DNA from: Lycorma delicatula
Taxonomy: Eukaryota; Arthropoda; Insecta; Hemiptera; Fulgoridae
DNA: 64,000 nt
Reading direction: 5' to 3'
Assembly (NCBI RefSeq): GCF_047948215.1
Contig: NC_134467.1
Coordinates: 37,428,520-37,492,519, forward strand
Shown here: positions 31,537 to 41,699 of the stretch, in pieces
How positions within the stretch are numbered: position 1 is the first letter of the stretch
How the letters are laid out: every line of letters begins with the position of its first letter
Notes under the pieces: model-generated
Database searches by the model: none
Seen by the model: the letters and a program-made list of their open reading frames with translations, nothing else
What the model was told of the DNA's origin: nothing
Translations under genes and position numbers: made by a program

Positions 31537-33129
31537 TTGGAATATATTGAAGAGTTATACGGAGGAAATGAATTAGAAAATGGTTTTATAGAGGAAGAAG
31601 AGGAAGTTGAGGAGGATGAAATGGGAGAAACAATACTGAGATCTGAATTTAAGAGAGCATTAAAAGATTTAAATGGCAGAAAGGCTCCTGGAATAGACGG
31701 AATACCTGTAGAATTACTGCGCAGTGCAGGTGAGGAAGCGATTGATAGATTATACAAACTGGTGTGTAATATTTATGAAAAAGGGGCAGTTCCGTCAGAC
31801 TTAAAAAAAAGTGTTATAGTCATGATACCAAAGAAAGCAGGGGCAGATAAATGTGAAGAATATAGAACAATTAGTTTAACTAGTCATGCATCAAAAATCT
31901 TAACTAGAATTCTATACAGAAGAATTGAGAGGAGAGTGGAAGAAGTGTTAGGAGAAGACCAATTTGGTTTCAGGAAAAGTATAGGGACAAGGGAAGCAAT
32001 TTTAGGCCTCAGATTAATAGTAGAAGGAAGATTAAAGAAAAACAAACCAACATACTTGGCGTTTATAGACCTAGAAAAGGCTTTTGGTAACGTAGACTGG
32101 AATAAAATGTTCAGCATTTTAAAAAAATTAGGGTTCAAATACAGAGATAGAAGAACAATTGCTAACATGTACAGGAACCAAACAGCAACAATAACAATTG
32201 AAGAACATAAGAAAGAAGCCCTAATAAGAAAGGGAGTCCGACAAGGATGTTCCCTATCTCCGTTACTTTTTAATCTTTACATGGAACTAGCAGTTAATGA
32301 TGTTAAAGAACAATTTAGATTCGGAGTAACAGTACAAGGTGAAAAGATAAAGATGCTACGATTTGCTGATGATATAGTAATTCTAGCCGAGAGTAAAAAG
32401 GATTTAGAAGAAACAATGAACGGCATAGATGAAGTCCTACGCAAGAACTATCGCATGAAAATAAACAAGAACAAAACAAAAGTAATGAAATGTAGTAGAA
32501 ATAACAAAGATGGACCGCTGAATGTGAAAATAGGAGGAGAAAAGATTATGGAGGTAGAAGAATTTTGTTATTTGGGAAGTAAAATTACTAAAGATGGACG
32601 AAGCAGGAGCGATATAAAATGCCGAATAGCACAAGCTAAACGAGCCTTCAGTAAGAAATATAATTTGTTTACATCAAAAATGAATTTATTAAATGTCAGG
32701 AAAAGATTTTTGAAAGTGTATGTTTGGAGTGTCGCTTTATATGGAAGTGAAACTTGGACAATCGGAGTATCTGAGAAGAAAAGATTAGAAGCTTTTGAAA
32801 TGTGGTGCTATAGGAGAATGTTAAAAATCAGATGGGTGGATAAAGTGACAAATGAAGAGGTATTGCGGCAAATAGATGAAGAAAGAAGCATTTGGAAAAA
32901 TATAGTTAAAAGAAGAGACAGACTTATAGGCCACATACTAAGGCATCGTGGAATAGTCGCCTTAATATTGGAAGGACAGGTAGAAGGGAAAAATTGTGTA
33001 GGCAGGCCACGTTTGGAGTATGTAAAACAAATTGTTGGGGATGTAGGATGTAGAGGGTATACTGAAATGAAACGACTAGCACTAGATAGGGAATCTTGGA
33101 GAGCTGCATCAAACCAGTCAAATGACTGA
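31537..33129 (+). CDS. LINE-A reverse transcriptase, 5'-truncated but open (530 codons)
   Basis: The frame covers the RT and the C-terminal domain of a non-LTR retrotransposon. LKDLNGRKAPGIDGIPVELL is near residues 42-62. AFIDLEKAF follows (motif A, catalytic Asp in FID; the usual second AFD is AFG here). Then come KGVRQGCSLSPLLFN (motif B), LRFADDIVILA (motif C, FADD at about 276) and YLGSKITKDGRSRSDIKCRI. The C-terminus has LYGSETWTIG, MWCYRRMLKIRW, RLIGHILRH, LEGQVEG and GRPRLEY. The frame has no true start: it enters from the truncation point and the first codons are target sequence. The AP endonuclease is missing. The layout is RTE/BovB-like, though clade assignment needs a tree. It would bind no start codon in its present state. 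Confidence 0.93.
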   Translation: MEYIEELYGGNELENGFIEEEEEVEEDEMGETILRSEFKRALKDLNGRKAPGIDGIPVELLRSAGEEAIDRLYKLVCNIYEKGAVPSDLKKSVIVMIPKKAGADKCEEYRTISLTSHASKILTRILYRRIERRVEEVLGEDQFGFRKSIGTREAILGLRLIVEGRLKKNKPTYLAFIDLEKAFGNVDWNKMFSILKKLGFKYRDRRTIANMYRNQTATITIEEHKKEALIRKGVRQGCSLSPLLFNLYMELAVNDVKEQFRFGVTVQGEKIKMLRFADDIVILAESKKDLEETMNGIDEVLRKNYRMKINKNKTKVMKCSRNNKDGPLNVKIGGEKIMEVEEFCYLGSKITKDGRSRSDIKCRIAQAKRAFSKKYNLFTSKMNLLNVRKRFLKVYVWSVALYGSETWTIGVSEKKRLEAFEMWCYRRMLKIRWVDKVTNEEVLRQIDEERSIWKNIVKRRDRLIGHILRHRGIVALILEGQVEGKNCVGRPRLEYVKQIVGDVGCRGYTEMKRLALDRESWRAASNQSND

Positions 33130-33133
33130 AGAC

Positions 33134-33160
<27 letters not shown>
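31539..33160 (+). mobile_element. LINE-A insertion with perfect 10-bp target duplication
   Basis: ATCAGTAGTT lies at 31,529-31,538 and at 33,161-33,170. The element between is 5'-truncated and ends GACTGAAGAC followed by about 27 A residues. An uninterrupted frame, intact poly(A) and identical flanks point to a recent insertion. Confidence 0.95.
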
Positions 33161-33164
<4 letters not shown>

Positions 33165-33282
33165 GTAGTTCTTCAAATCTATAGATAATTTAAGATTATA
33201 AAAGTTTTTCCCATACCATTCCAATGGTCTGTGAAAACCAAAGATTTTTTTTGTTTAATTTATTGTAAATCTAAATACATCT

Positions 33283-33815
33283 TTCTTTTTCTGTTAAGCC
33301 TCCGGAACCACCTCTAAGGTTTTATATCAGAGGATGATATGTATGAATGTAAAACAAGTGTACAGTCTCAGTTTGATCATTCTTGAGATGTGTGGTTAAT
33401 TGAAACCCAACTACTAAAGAACACCGGTATCCACGATCTAGTATTCAAATCCGTATAAAAGTAATTTGCCTTACTAGGATTTGAACCTTAGAAATCAGTT
33501 CATTTGATGTAGAGTTCACCACTAGACCAACCTTCTTTCTTTCTCTTGTTTAGCCTCTGGTATAATTACCGTTCAGAAAATACTTCAGAGGATGATATAT
33601 ATTAGTGTAAATGAAGTGTAGTCTTGTAGAATCTCAGTTCGACTATTCTTGAGATGTGTAGTTAATTGAAATCCAACCACCAAAGAACATCGGTATCCAC
33701 GATCTAGTGTTCAAATCCATGTAAAAATAACTGATTTTACTAGGAGTTGAACGCTGGAACTCTCGACTTCCAAATCAACTGATTTAGGAAAACTTATTCA
33801 CCACTAGACAAATCT
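33283..33815 (-). mobile_element. Two adjacent SINE-1 copies, worn
   Basis: Two minus-strand units run from about 33,283 to 33,532 and 33,533 to 33,815. Each goes from a CTTTCTTT..TGTT(T)AGCCTC tail through AAGAACA-CGGTATCCACGA to CACCACTAGACCAACC. They touch with no spacer: the head of one meets the tail of the other at ACCAACCTTCTTTCTTTC. They are more diverged than the 23.4-kb dimer. Confidence 0.82.
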
Positions 33816-34094
33816 GGTCTACCCTTGTAGTTAATAGGTTACTAGAGCAACCTGGTAGTTTTTAAATACACCTCGTAAGTTACCGATGGTATTTAAAATC
33901 TGAAAATCTTAATTTTTTGAGAGCCAAAAGATATAGATAGATATATAGAATAGTATTTCTTGGAGAAAAAAAATCAGCCAAAAATTTTCACCCATTCTCT
34001 GAAAAATTATTTCTTTTTATTTAGAATTATGGCAGTATTTCATATTAAATTTTTTTTTTAATTCCTTCTTTTTTTAAATTTATTATCATCACTT

Positions 34095-34484
34095 GTACAA
34101 TCGGAGTATCTGAGAAGAAAAGATTAGAAGCTTTTGAAATGGGGTGCTATAGGAGAATGTTAAAAATCAGATGGGTGGATAAAGTGACACATAAAGAGGT
34201 GTTGCAGCAAATAGATGAAGAAAGAAGCATTTGGAAAAATATAGTTAAAAGAAGAGACAGACTTATAGGCCACATACTAAGGCATCATGGAATAGTCGCT
34301 TTAATATTGGAAGGACAGGTAGAAGGAAAAAATTGTGTAGGCAGGCCACGTTTGGAGTATGTAAAACAAATTGTTAGGGATGTAGGATGTAGAGGGTATA
34401 CTGAAATGAAACGACTAGCACTAGATAGGGAATATTGGAGAGCTGCATCAAACCAGTCAAATGACTGAAGACAAAAAAAAAAAA
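34095..34484 (+). pseudogene. LINE-A, strongly 5'-truncated, with 7-bp target duplication
   Basis: ATCACTT occurs at 34,088-34,094 and 34,485-34,491. Between them is the last 380 bp of LINE-A, beginning near TACAATCGGAGTATCTGAG and ending GACTGAAGAC plus an A-run. The 109-codon frame (34,139-34,468) has CYRRMLKIRWVDKV, RLIGHILRHHGI and GRPRLEY. It is nearly identical to the 31.5-kb copy, so it is also young. It encodes no RT domain. Confidence 0.93.
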
Positions 34485-34491
34485 ATCACTT

Positions 34492-34877
34492 AAAGATTAT
34501 TTTCTTAAAAATTTTACCGAAATGCTTTCCTAATCGAAATTATCATGGGAATCCTAAAAATGAAAAGCATCTTGCCCAGTTCTGGATAAGAAGACTTTTC
34601 GTTAATTTAATTTAATAACGTTGATATTATTTTACTTTTTGACGATCAATTGTTTATTCTATTTATAATTCTTGTTTTTAAAATTCAAGTTAGTATGATC
34701 AATGATATGTGAAGTAAATAATTATAATTATGACACATTAATATTCCTGAGGATGGATTACTAATCCGAAAGCGCTCGAACAAACTATTAAATATTTATC
34801 ATAAGTGTAAACTCTTATATAAATAAAAGGATAAAGTTCGTATATTGTGTTAGCGTGGGTGAAGCTTAATAAAGCTT
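34492..34877. other. Intergenic; contains a hammerhead-core-like motif
   Basis: No gene. At 34,755-34,785 the sequence CTGAGGA, a GGATT/AATCC stem with a 3-nt loop, then GAAAGCGCTCG resembles the motif in both arms of the 9.8-kb palindrome. One extra base separates CTGAGGA from the stem. Confidence 0.45.
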
Positions 34878-35067
34878 AAAGGCAGTTGTTTGAATACTAC
34901 TTCGTGGATACCGGTATTCTTTGGTGGTTGGGTTTCAATTAACCACACATTTCAGATATTTTCGACCTTAGACTTCTCTACAAGACTACACTTCACTTAC
35001 ACTCATACATATCATCCCCTGAAGTAATACCTGAACAGTGATTCCCGGAGGTTAAACAGGATAAAAA
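34878..35067 (+). mobile_element. SINE-1, 5'-truncated
   Basis: It starts in the AAAGGCAGTT block and keeps GTGGATACCGGTATTCTTTG, AACCACACATTTCAG and CCCGGAGGTTAAACAGG. The A- and B-box head is missing. Confidence 0.85.
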
Positions 35068-35800
35068 AATAATTCTGTGTATATACATATAATATGATTA
35101 AGGATGCTTTATTACGTTTAATGTAAACCAAACTAATTTTAATGCATAGTGCGGGAGTGCTAGGTCACGATGAAATATTACTTGATATTTCTCCCCCACC
35201 GCTCTCTCTCTTGGAACATTCCATAACTCTTTGTCATTCTCTCTCTCTCTCACTCTCTCTCTCTCACTAACCCTCTCTTTCTCCTTCCACCTCACTTATT
35301 TCGTTCTCAAAATTTGTGTTCAAAGATGAATTCGTTTACTTTTGTAAATGTTTTTGTATGTAACACAATGTTTATTTATGTATATGTATGTGAAAAGGGA
35401 GGAGTGTCTGGCGTCGCGACGTAGGTCAGCGACGCCACTGTTTCACTGTAACATCGACGGCGTCGAACTCCATTTTTTTTTCCTTTTTATTTATTTTTCT
35501 TTTAACGTTGTATCATTATTTTTTAACTTCGTGAGAATGTCATTTTCTTCTTTTTTTTTCTTTTTACAAATTCGATTTTTATTTGTCATTTATTTATTGT
35601 TTAAAAAATAAATTTATAAAAATTGTTACTATTTGTGTAATCGATTGACAAAAATGGTGCAAAGGTTAAATTTTCATTTTACGTGTTATCTTTATTATTA
35701 TTATTATTTTATAAATTTATTTTCATACTTTACCTTTTTGTGAAATATAATTTTTTCTTCCTGTATTTTTTTTTAAATTTTAAATGAAAAAAAGGATTAG
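35068..35800. other. Intergenic, no gene seen
   Basis: Holds (TC)n at about 35,237-35,285. A GC-richer patch at 35,395-35,470 has a perfect 9-bp-arm hairpin, TGGCGTCGC and GCGACGCCA around 11 nt (35,409-35,437). The rest is AT-rich, with an 87-codon frame lacking motifs. Confidence 0.45.
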
Positions 35801-35807
35801 CCCACTG

Positions 35808-36318
35808 GGCTGGTCTAGTGGTAAATTCGTCCTCTCAAATGACTTGTTTAACAGGACTGATTTTCGAAGTCTATGGTCTGTCAGGTTCAAATCCTCTCTT
35901 TGTTTTTCTATTCAGCCTCTGGAACCATCGTAAGGTATTAATTCAAAGAATGTGTATGAATATAAATGAACTGTAGTCTTGTACAGTCTCAGGTCGTCCG
36001 TTATTAGTGTGATGATTTGAAACCCAATCATCAAAGAACACCAGTATCCACGATCTAGTACACAAATTCGTATAATAGTAACTGCCTTTGCTAGGATTAC
36101 TGTCGATTTCGAATCAGCTGATTTGCGATGGCGAGTTCACCACCCAGAAATCCTAGTAAAAGTTAGCTACTTTTATACGGTTTTGAATACTAGATAATGG
36201 ATACCGATGTGCTTTGGTGATCGGGGTTCAATTAACCGAACATCTCAGGAATGGTCGGCCTGAGTTTGTAAAAAATTATACTTCATTTACATGTTATATC
36301 TATCATTCTCATCTCACT
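35808..36318. mobile_element. Mosaic of three SINE-1 pieces in mixed orientation
   Basis: 35,808-35,895 is a plus-strand head (CTGGTCTAGTGGTAAATTCG with B-box-like GGTTCAAATCC). 35,896-36,142 is a minus-strand body and tail. 36,146-36,318 is a plus-strand body (GAATACTAGATAATGGATAC, AACCGAACATCTCAGGAATG). The pieces are old and probably reflect repeated insertion into one another. Confidence 0.7.
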
Positions 36319-37062
36319 GGACAATTAAGTGAGAGGTTGTTTATCGATCACTAATTGTAGGGGTGCTTTCGTCCGGTTAGACAATCAAGTTTTATTGGGG
36401 TCGTGCTAGAGAGTGTGATTTTCGTTCTCCCGTGTACGATTATTAATTTAGTTTGGTAGTTTTTGGTTGAATTGGAGTGTACTTTTAAGGGGTAACAAGG
36501 AACCGTAGTTTCGATCAACTTTATAGTTCATACAAGCGAGCCTCAAAGTGGGAGACTAGAGGTTATACTCAGTTCCTAGACCAGTGGTTCTTAACCGGGG
36601 GTGCCTGCACCCCTGAGGATGCGGGAAGGTATTTTTGGGGGTGCGGGAGAAGCCTCCAACAATATATATATATTATTTTTGCGATATTTGAAGAGTATGG
36701 ATTTGAATTTTCGATGACATCAATCAATTGTTTTTTCTCTAGTCATTAAGAAAAATAATATTGTTATAAAAAATTTACATTTAAGAAATAATAAACAATA
36801 AATCTCACAAAAAACGTGTTTTTCTAAACCTAAAAATCGAAATGTATTTTTCAGTGGGGTGCGGAGACCTTTTTTTCAAATTCAAAGAGGTGCGGCTCAC
36901 TTAAAAGGTTAAGAAACACTGTCCTAGACGTATCAGACCTGAGGTCCTGTGGGATTATGTTTTTGGTTTTGTACTACAATTACTAATTTAATTCGCTGTC
37001 GTAGCAAGATGTACTGAATTAATCATATTGCATGTGGCATATGCGTTAGGTAGCAGCAAGTT
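36319..37062. other. Intergenic around the hAT MITE
   Basis: About 250 bp before and 140 bp after the MITE have a higher GC content than the surroundings. No open frame with a known motif. It could be the 5' untranslated region of an unrecognised retroelement. Confidence 0.35.
36582..36921. mobile_element. hAT-type MITE, 340 bp
   Basis: The ends CAGTGGTTCTTAACC and GGTTAAGAAACACTG are near-perfect inverted repeats of the hAT type. They are bracketed by an exact 8-bp duplication TCCTAGAC (36,574-36,581 and 36,922-36,929), the length expected for hAT transposase. Inside the ends are inverted GC-rich blocks (GGGGTGC / GTGCGG). No coding capacity, so an external hAT transposase is required. Confidence 0.95.
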
Positions 37063-37077
37063 AGGCGCGGGGTCTTC

Positions 37078-37381
37078 AAACCCACCGGGTTGGTTTAGTG
37101 GTGAACGCGTCTTCCCAAATCAGCTGATTTGGAAGTCGAGAGTTACAGCGTTCAAGTCCTAGTAAAGCCAGTTATTTTTACATGGATTTGAATGCTAGAT
37201 CGTGGATACCGGTGTTCTTTGGTGGTTGGGTTTCAATTAACCACACATCTCAGGAATGGTCGAACTGAGAATGTACAAGACTACACTTCATTTACACTCA
37301 TACATATCATCCTCATTCATCCTCTGAAGAATTATCTAAACGGTAGTTACCGGAGGCTAAACAGGAAAAGAAAGAAAGAAA
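37078..37381 (+). mobile_element. SINE-1, full-length, with 15-bp target duplication
   Basis: AGGCGCGGGGTCTTC is found at 37,063-37,077 and again at 37,382-37,396. The copy runs from CCACCGGGTTGGTTTAGTGG to CCGGAGGCTAAACAGG and an AAAGAAAG tail. It has intact A and B boxes and high similarity to the 20.6-kb copy, so it is relatively young. Confidence 0.95.
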
Positions 37382-37396
37382 AGGCGCGGGGTCTTC

Positions 37397-37905
37397 GTGC
37401 TTCTGCAGGTTTGGTAGAGTAGTTCCAGAGCGCTACGTGGTAGTGCTAATAGGTTTCCGATGGCTTCGAAGAAGGCAGGCCGGAATTTACTGATGGAAAT
37501 GTCTTTCCAGGTATTCGCATCAGTGACATCTCACCGAGGCCGGCTGATGACTGTGGAATGTCATCAGTTTGAGGGCTAGAAGATGTCCTCTGATTAAGCC
37601 AATGACGGCTAGGAACGGAGGAGGGCGTGGTAACCGGACATGTTACAAGGTGGGTGTTCTTCTCCCTCATGGAGAGGGGGGAATTGAGATGTTCACTAGT
37701 TGAACATATTAAAAAACAGAAAAACAGCTTTGCGTTTTTTGTAAGTGTATTTTATATCACATTTTGATTCTGAAGGAAACAATTTAAATTTAAAAAAAAT
37801 TTTTATTCATATGAAGGTTCTTTTACGAATTTATTATTCACGAATTTTGGGATTTGAAAACCAACATGTAATTTTTTTTTTAGATAGCACGAAACAAATC
37901 TTAAA
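37397..37905. other. Intergenic, unrecognised GC-richer segment
   Basis: 37,397-37,680 has balanced base composition and an ATG at 37,458 followed by about 40 codons without a known motif, then stops. It may be part of an unknown retroelement, since the SINE inserted into it. The rest is AT-rich. Confidence 0.35.
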
Positions 37906-38368
37906 TACCGTATTTATTCGAGTACTCCCCGCACTTTTTTCTTGGAATTTGAGAGAAAAAGTAAGGGTGCGGGGCTTACTTGAAACATAGCCTTTAGCCA
38001 GGATAATTTATGTAAAGTAAACGTTTTATTAGAAGTACCTAAATTCAATCCCATAAATATAGTTACATTAGGCTTTCGCTTATCAGTACTGGATGCCGCT
38101 TATACAGAATACATCCTTAATTATTAACATCCTGTTCATATTATCGATAGGAGCGAAGTTACGGTATTTTTATAAAACTGATTCGTTCTGTATAGGCTGC
38201 ATCCGGTTCTAATGACACTACAGTTACAGTATCAGTTACCCATCGTCGTCTTGTCTATTCGCCATAGTCATTGTACTGTTTGTATATGTGGAAGGTTATG
38301 TACATTTTATCTGTTTAGTTTATCTTGTAAAGTTTAATACGGTGATTTATTTTAATCACGGCATTAAA

Positions 38369-39570
38369 ATGAGTACAAAAGGACAGCGTCTACGATTTTT
38401 TACAGTTAATGAAAAACTGCGCGTTATAGAAGAGGCTGAAAAAATTGAAAATCGGGCGGCAGGAAGTAAATTTGACGTAGATGAAAGCCCCATTCGAGAC
38501 TGGCGTAAGTAGAAACAACTTCTAGTGAAAGGTACTGGTAATAAAAGGGCTTGTCGTGGTTTAAAACCAAAATACACAGACATAGAAAGAAAATTGTCAA
38601 TCATATGCTCGTGAAATCGCTAAATCGTTGAATAAAGTTGATTTTAAAGCAGGCCGTGGATGGATAATATGATTTTTTGCACGAAATAATTTGTCAATAA
38701 GACGAAAGACGACCGTTTCTCAACGACTTCCAGACGCTTATGAACAAAAAATTATACATTTTCACAAATACATAATACATCTTAGAAACGATAAAGACTA
38801 TTTGCCTTCTCAAATAGGAAACGCTGATCAAGCCCCCCCGTATATTTTGAAATGCCGTTTGACAAAACCGTAAACAAAAAAAGTGAAAAAAGTGTTGCGA
38901 TTCGCACTGGTGGTAATGCAAAAAAAAAAGATGTAGTGCTATACTTTGCATTACTTCTGATCGATCAAAATTACCTCCGTACATTGTTTTTAAAAGAAAA
39001 ACTCTTCCTACCGTACTGGTAAATGGAGTTATTATCAGAGCACAGGAATCAGGTTGGATGGACAAAACCTTAATTTTAAATCGGATCAGATGTGTATGGG
39101 AAAAGCGATCAGGAGATTTACTTAATAAAAAAAATACCGGTATTCTAGTTATGGATAATTATCGGGGGCATACGACCGATAAAGTGAAAGACATTTTAAA
39201 AAAGGGTATGACAGACCAAGTAATAATTCCAGGCGGATTGACATCTCTATTGCAACCACTAGATGTCTGCATTAATAAACCGTTCAGATCTGCATTAAAA
39301 CAACTGTGTAGTAAATGGATGACTGATGAAAATTTCTTTCTCGCGCCTACAGGAAGAATCGAACGCCCAGATTTCTGTTTGGATAAAAGATGCTTGGGAA
39401 GATATTTCCACGGAAATAGTAAGGAAAAGTTAAAAAAAATGCGGATTATCTAATGAACTTGATGGTAGTGAAGACGATCCTTTGGCAGAGCGATCTTTGG
39501 CAGGACGACAAGACGACCTTTGGCAGAGCGACGTGGAGACTACCGGCAGCTCTTCTACAGTGATTACTTA
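38369..39570 (+). pseudogene. Pogo-like transposase, broken
   Basis: ATG at 38,369 opens MSTKGQRLRFFTVNEKLRVI. The CENP-B-type DNA-binding domain continues EEAEKIENRAAGSKFDVDES and RDWRK, then stops. Broken frames give NADQAPPYFEMP (first catalytic Asp) near 38,823. The open frame 39,058-39,453 has ILVMDNYRGHTTDKVKDIL (second Asp) and GGLTSLLQPLDVCINKPFR (third Asp), with 35 residues between. It then reads KDAWEDISTEIV and CGLSNELDGSEDD after a shift at an A-run near 39,433. At least five breaks. The family is DDE_1 (pogo/Tigger/jerky). Confidence 0.92.
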
Positions 39571-39642
39571 AAAATAAAATCCTATATTAAAAAGCGTATT
39601 GAAATGATCCTTTTCAACACGATACTTTCTTTTCGTTTTACT

Positions 39643-39828
39643 TTCTTTCTTTTTCCTGTTTAGCCTCCGGTAACTACCGTTTAGATAATTCTTCAGAGGA
39701 TGAATGAGGATGATATGTATGAGTGTAAATGAAGTGTAGTCTTGTACATTCTCAGTTCGACCGTACCTGAGATGTGTGGTTAATTGAAAACCCAACCACC
39801 AAAGAACACCGGTATCCACGATCTAGTA
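39643..39828 (-). mobile_element. SINE-1, 5'-truncated, with 15-bp target duplication
   Basis: TCTTTTCGTTTTACT lies at 39,628-39,642 and 39,829-39,843. The SINE reads on the minus strand from its tail (CTTTCTTTTTCCTG) to ACGATCTAGTA and lacks the head. It inserted into the pogo-like element and is therefore younger. Confidence 0.94.
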
Positions 39829-40109
39829 TCTTTTCGTTTTACTGGCCTACTGATTCTGAACTAAACTAGTACTTACAGTAATTAATTATTAATGTAATAT
39901 TAATATTGTAATTTAAATGAACGAATTAATTGCTTTACTTAATTAATTAAAATTTACTTATTAATTTGTTGCACTTTAAAATACCGGTAAATACTCGATT
40001 TTTTTTTAAAATAGATTTTTGGTCCGGAAAATCGAGGTGCGGGGCTTATTCGGGGGCGGGGGGTACTCGAATAAATACGATAATACTTAGTGTAATTTAA
40101 TTTTAAAAA

Positions 40110-40290
40110 AATCGTGTAATCGGGTCTTTTTTCTTTGCTGAAAAGATTAATGGAAATTTTTATCTGCGTATCGCAAATGACTATCGTTTTCCTCAATCGG
40201 ATGAACTCGAAATGTATATTAAATTTGTTCCAACAAGACGTTGTACCGTTTGGCATCGTTAGCCCGGCTTTGGATGAAAAATTTTGAGAT
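40110..40290 (+). pseudogene. DD41D transposase remnant
   Basis: A short plus-strand stretch reads NRVIGSFFFAEKIN, then a worn YLDMLTDYRFPQSDELE and QQDVVPF-like text. It matches the middle of the transposase at 10.5 and 48.3 kb, up to the second Asp block. No termini were found. Confidence 0.75.
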
Positions 40291-41565
40291 AGATTGATAG
40301 ATCTTCTAGGTCTATTTATCTATCTTAAAATTTTTCGTCCAGACTTCGAGTTACGTCCTTTTTAAGACGTTACTCCTTGTGTTTTTTTTTTTTACTTGTG
40401 AGGATACATTAATTATGTGATTTACTCGTAAATATTAGGTGATATAATTCACTTAAACCGGAGAATTAAGGAAGTGATTATAATTGTAACAAGACTTAGT
40501 ATAACGTATACAGGCAGAAAGAATTGAATATCGATTGGACTTTTGCCGAGCGAATGTCCACGTCAAGGGCGCATATATTGTAATCTATTGATTATATAAC
40601 TAAACTATTTGAGATGGTGAATTTGACAAATAAAACTATATATATTCTATTTTTAATAAATCATTTGACCGTTTAAAAAAAATCTTTAAGTGTACACTTA
40701 ATTATGCGTGCGTTTCGGAACGGATTTTACGTGCATAATGTTTTAATTCTATTCAGGAAAATATGAAATTTTGAAAATTAAATATTCTCTGTAATTTCTT
40801 CATAACATTTAAATTTAAAAAATACCGTGTCGTTTATGAATACATAAATTTTAATTTTCTGACGTAACTGTTTGATTACTATACATTTTATTTTTAAGGT
40901 TACCTCACAAGAAGAAATCGCAAATCAAAAGCCATGGAATATCACTATTTTTCGAAATTATATACGGTTGGTCAAACGATTGGCGTACAGTAATCATCGA
41001 TATTCATGCCGTGTGTGATATCGATTTATTTTGTTGAAACCAAGAGTTGTCGATAATTTGTAGAAATTAAGTACAGCAAAGTTTTTCAGTGAAAATAGCT
41101 GAAGAAGACCGAAATGGGCGTGTCTGTACACGGGGAGGATTCGTCGGCCGCTTGAGGGAGGTAAGCAGCTAAGGCATGAGTGTTTTACAGGGTTGCCTTT
41201 GTCAAAGAATCTGTCGGGACTCCAATGAACTCGGACAAAAGACAATCACGATGTAGATGAGTTTGTTTGGGTGTGCAACTGTGAATAGCGTAAGTAAGGT
41301 TCGATACGGTCGACCCTTATTGGTCGTTATTCTTTCGGGAAACAGGCTTTTTTAAGCCGCGTGAGACTTTGGACTATTTAAGTTTTACCTCTGCAGTGGA
41401 AGATAGGTTTGTTCAAGTCTAGCTGATATGGCATCTACGCTCTTTATTCTTGTCTTGTGTTGCGTCTGGGTAGTGGGTTGCTAGGGTTGGGAATCATTTG
41501 TAGCTTCCCTTCTCCTGTCCTCTGGTGACGCGGCGGGGCAGCATGTTTTGAGTGATGCCGGAAGG
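40291..41565. other. Intergenic, no gene recognised
   Basis: AT-rich until about 40,980. 41,040-41,560 is more GC-balanced, with a minus-strand frame (40,994-41,245) that has no recognised motif. Nothing supports a gene. Confidence 0.4.
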
Positions 41566-41571
41566 TTAGTA

Positions 41572-41694
41572 TCGGGCATGGTCTAGTGGTGAAAGCGTCT
41601 TCCCAAATCAGCTGATTTGGAAGCCGAGAGTTCCAGCGTTCAAGTCCTAGTAAAGCCAGTTATTTTTACATGGATTTGAATACTAGATCGTCCA
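41572..41694 (+). mobile_element. SINE-1 head, 3'-truncated
   Basis: CATGGTCTAGTGGTGAAAGC (A box) and GAGTTCCAGCGTTCAAGTCC (B box) are present. The copy stops at ACTAGATCGT, so the middle and tail are gone. Loss of the 3' end is unusual for a SINE and suggests later deletion. Confidence 0.85.
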
Positions 41695-41699
41695 TACAA

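Larger units (their letters stand above)
37908..40080 (+). mobile_element. Pogo-like (Tigger-type) DNA transposon with nested SINE
   Basis: The left end CCGTATTTATTCGAGTACTC and the right end (GAGTACC-type complement, ...TCGAATAAATACGA) are flanked by TA at 37,906-07 and 40,081-82. Further inside, GTGCGGGGCTTA occurs near both ends. The ORF between belongs to the pogo/CENP-B family. A SINE-1 fragment sits at 39,643-39,828, downstream of the coding part. Confidence 0.93.

Noticed and set aside
37446..37670. 74-codon minus-strand ORF
   Set aside because: No motif, no start or splice context, and the region looks like part of an unidentified retroelement.
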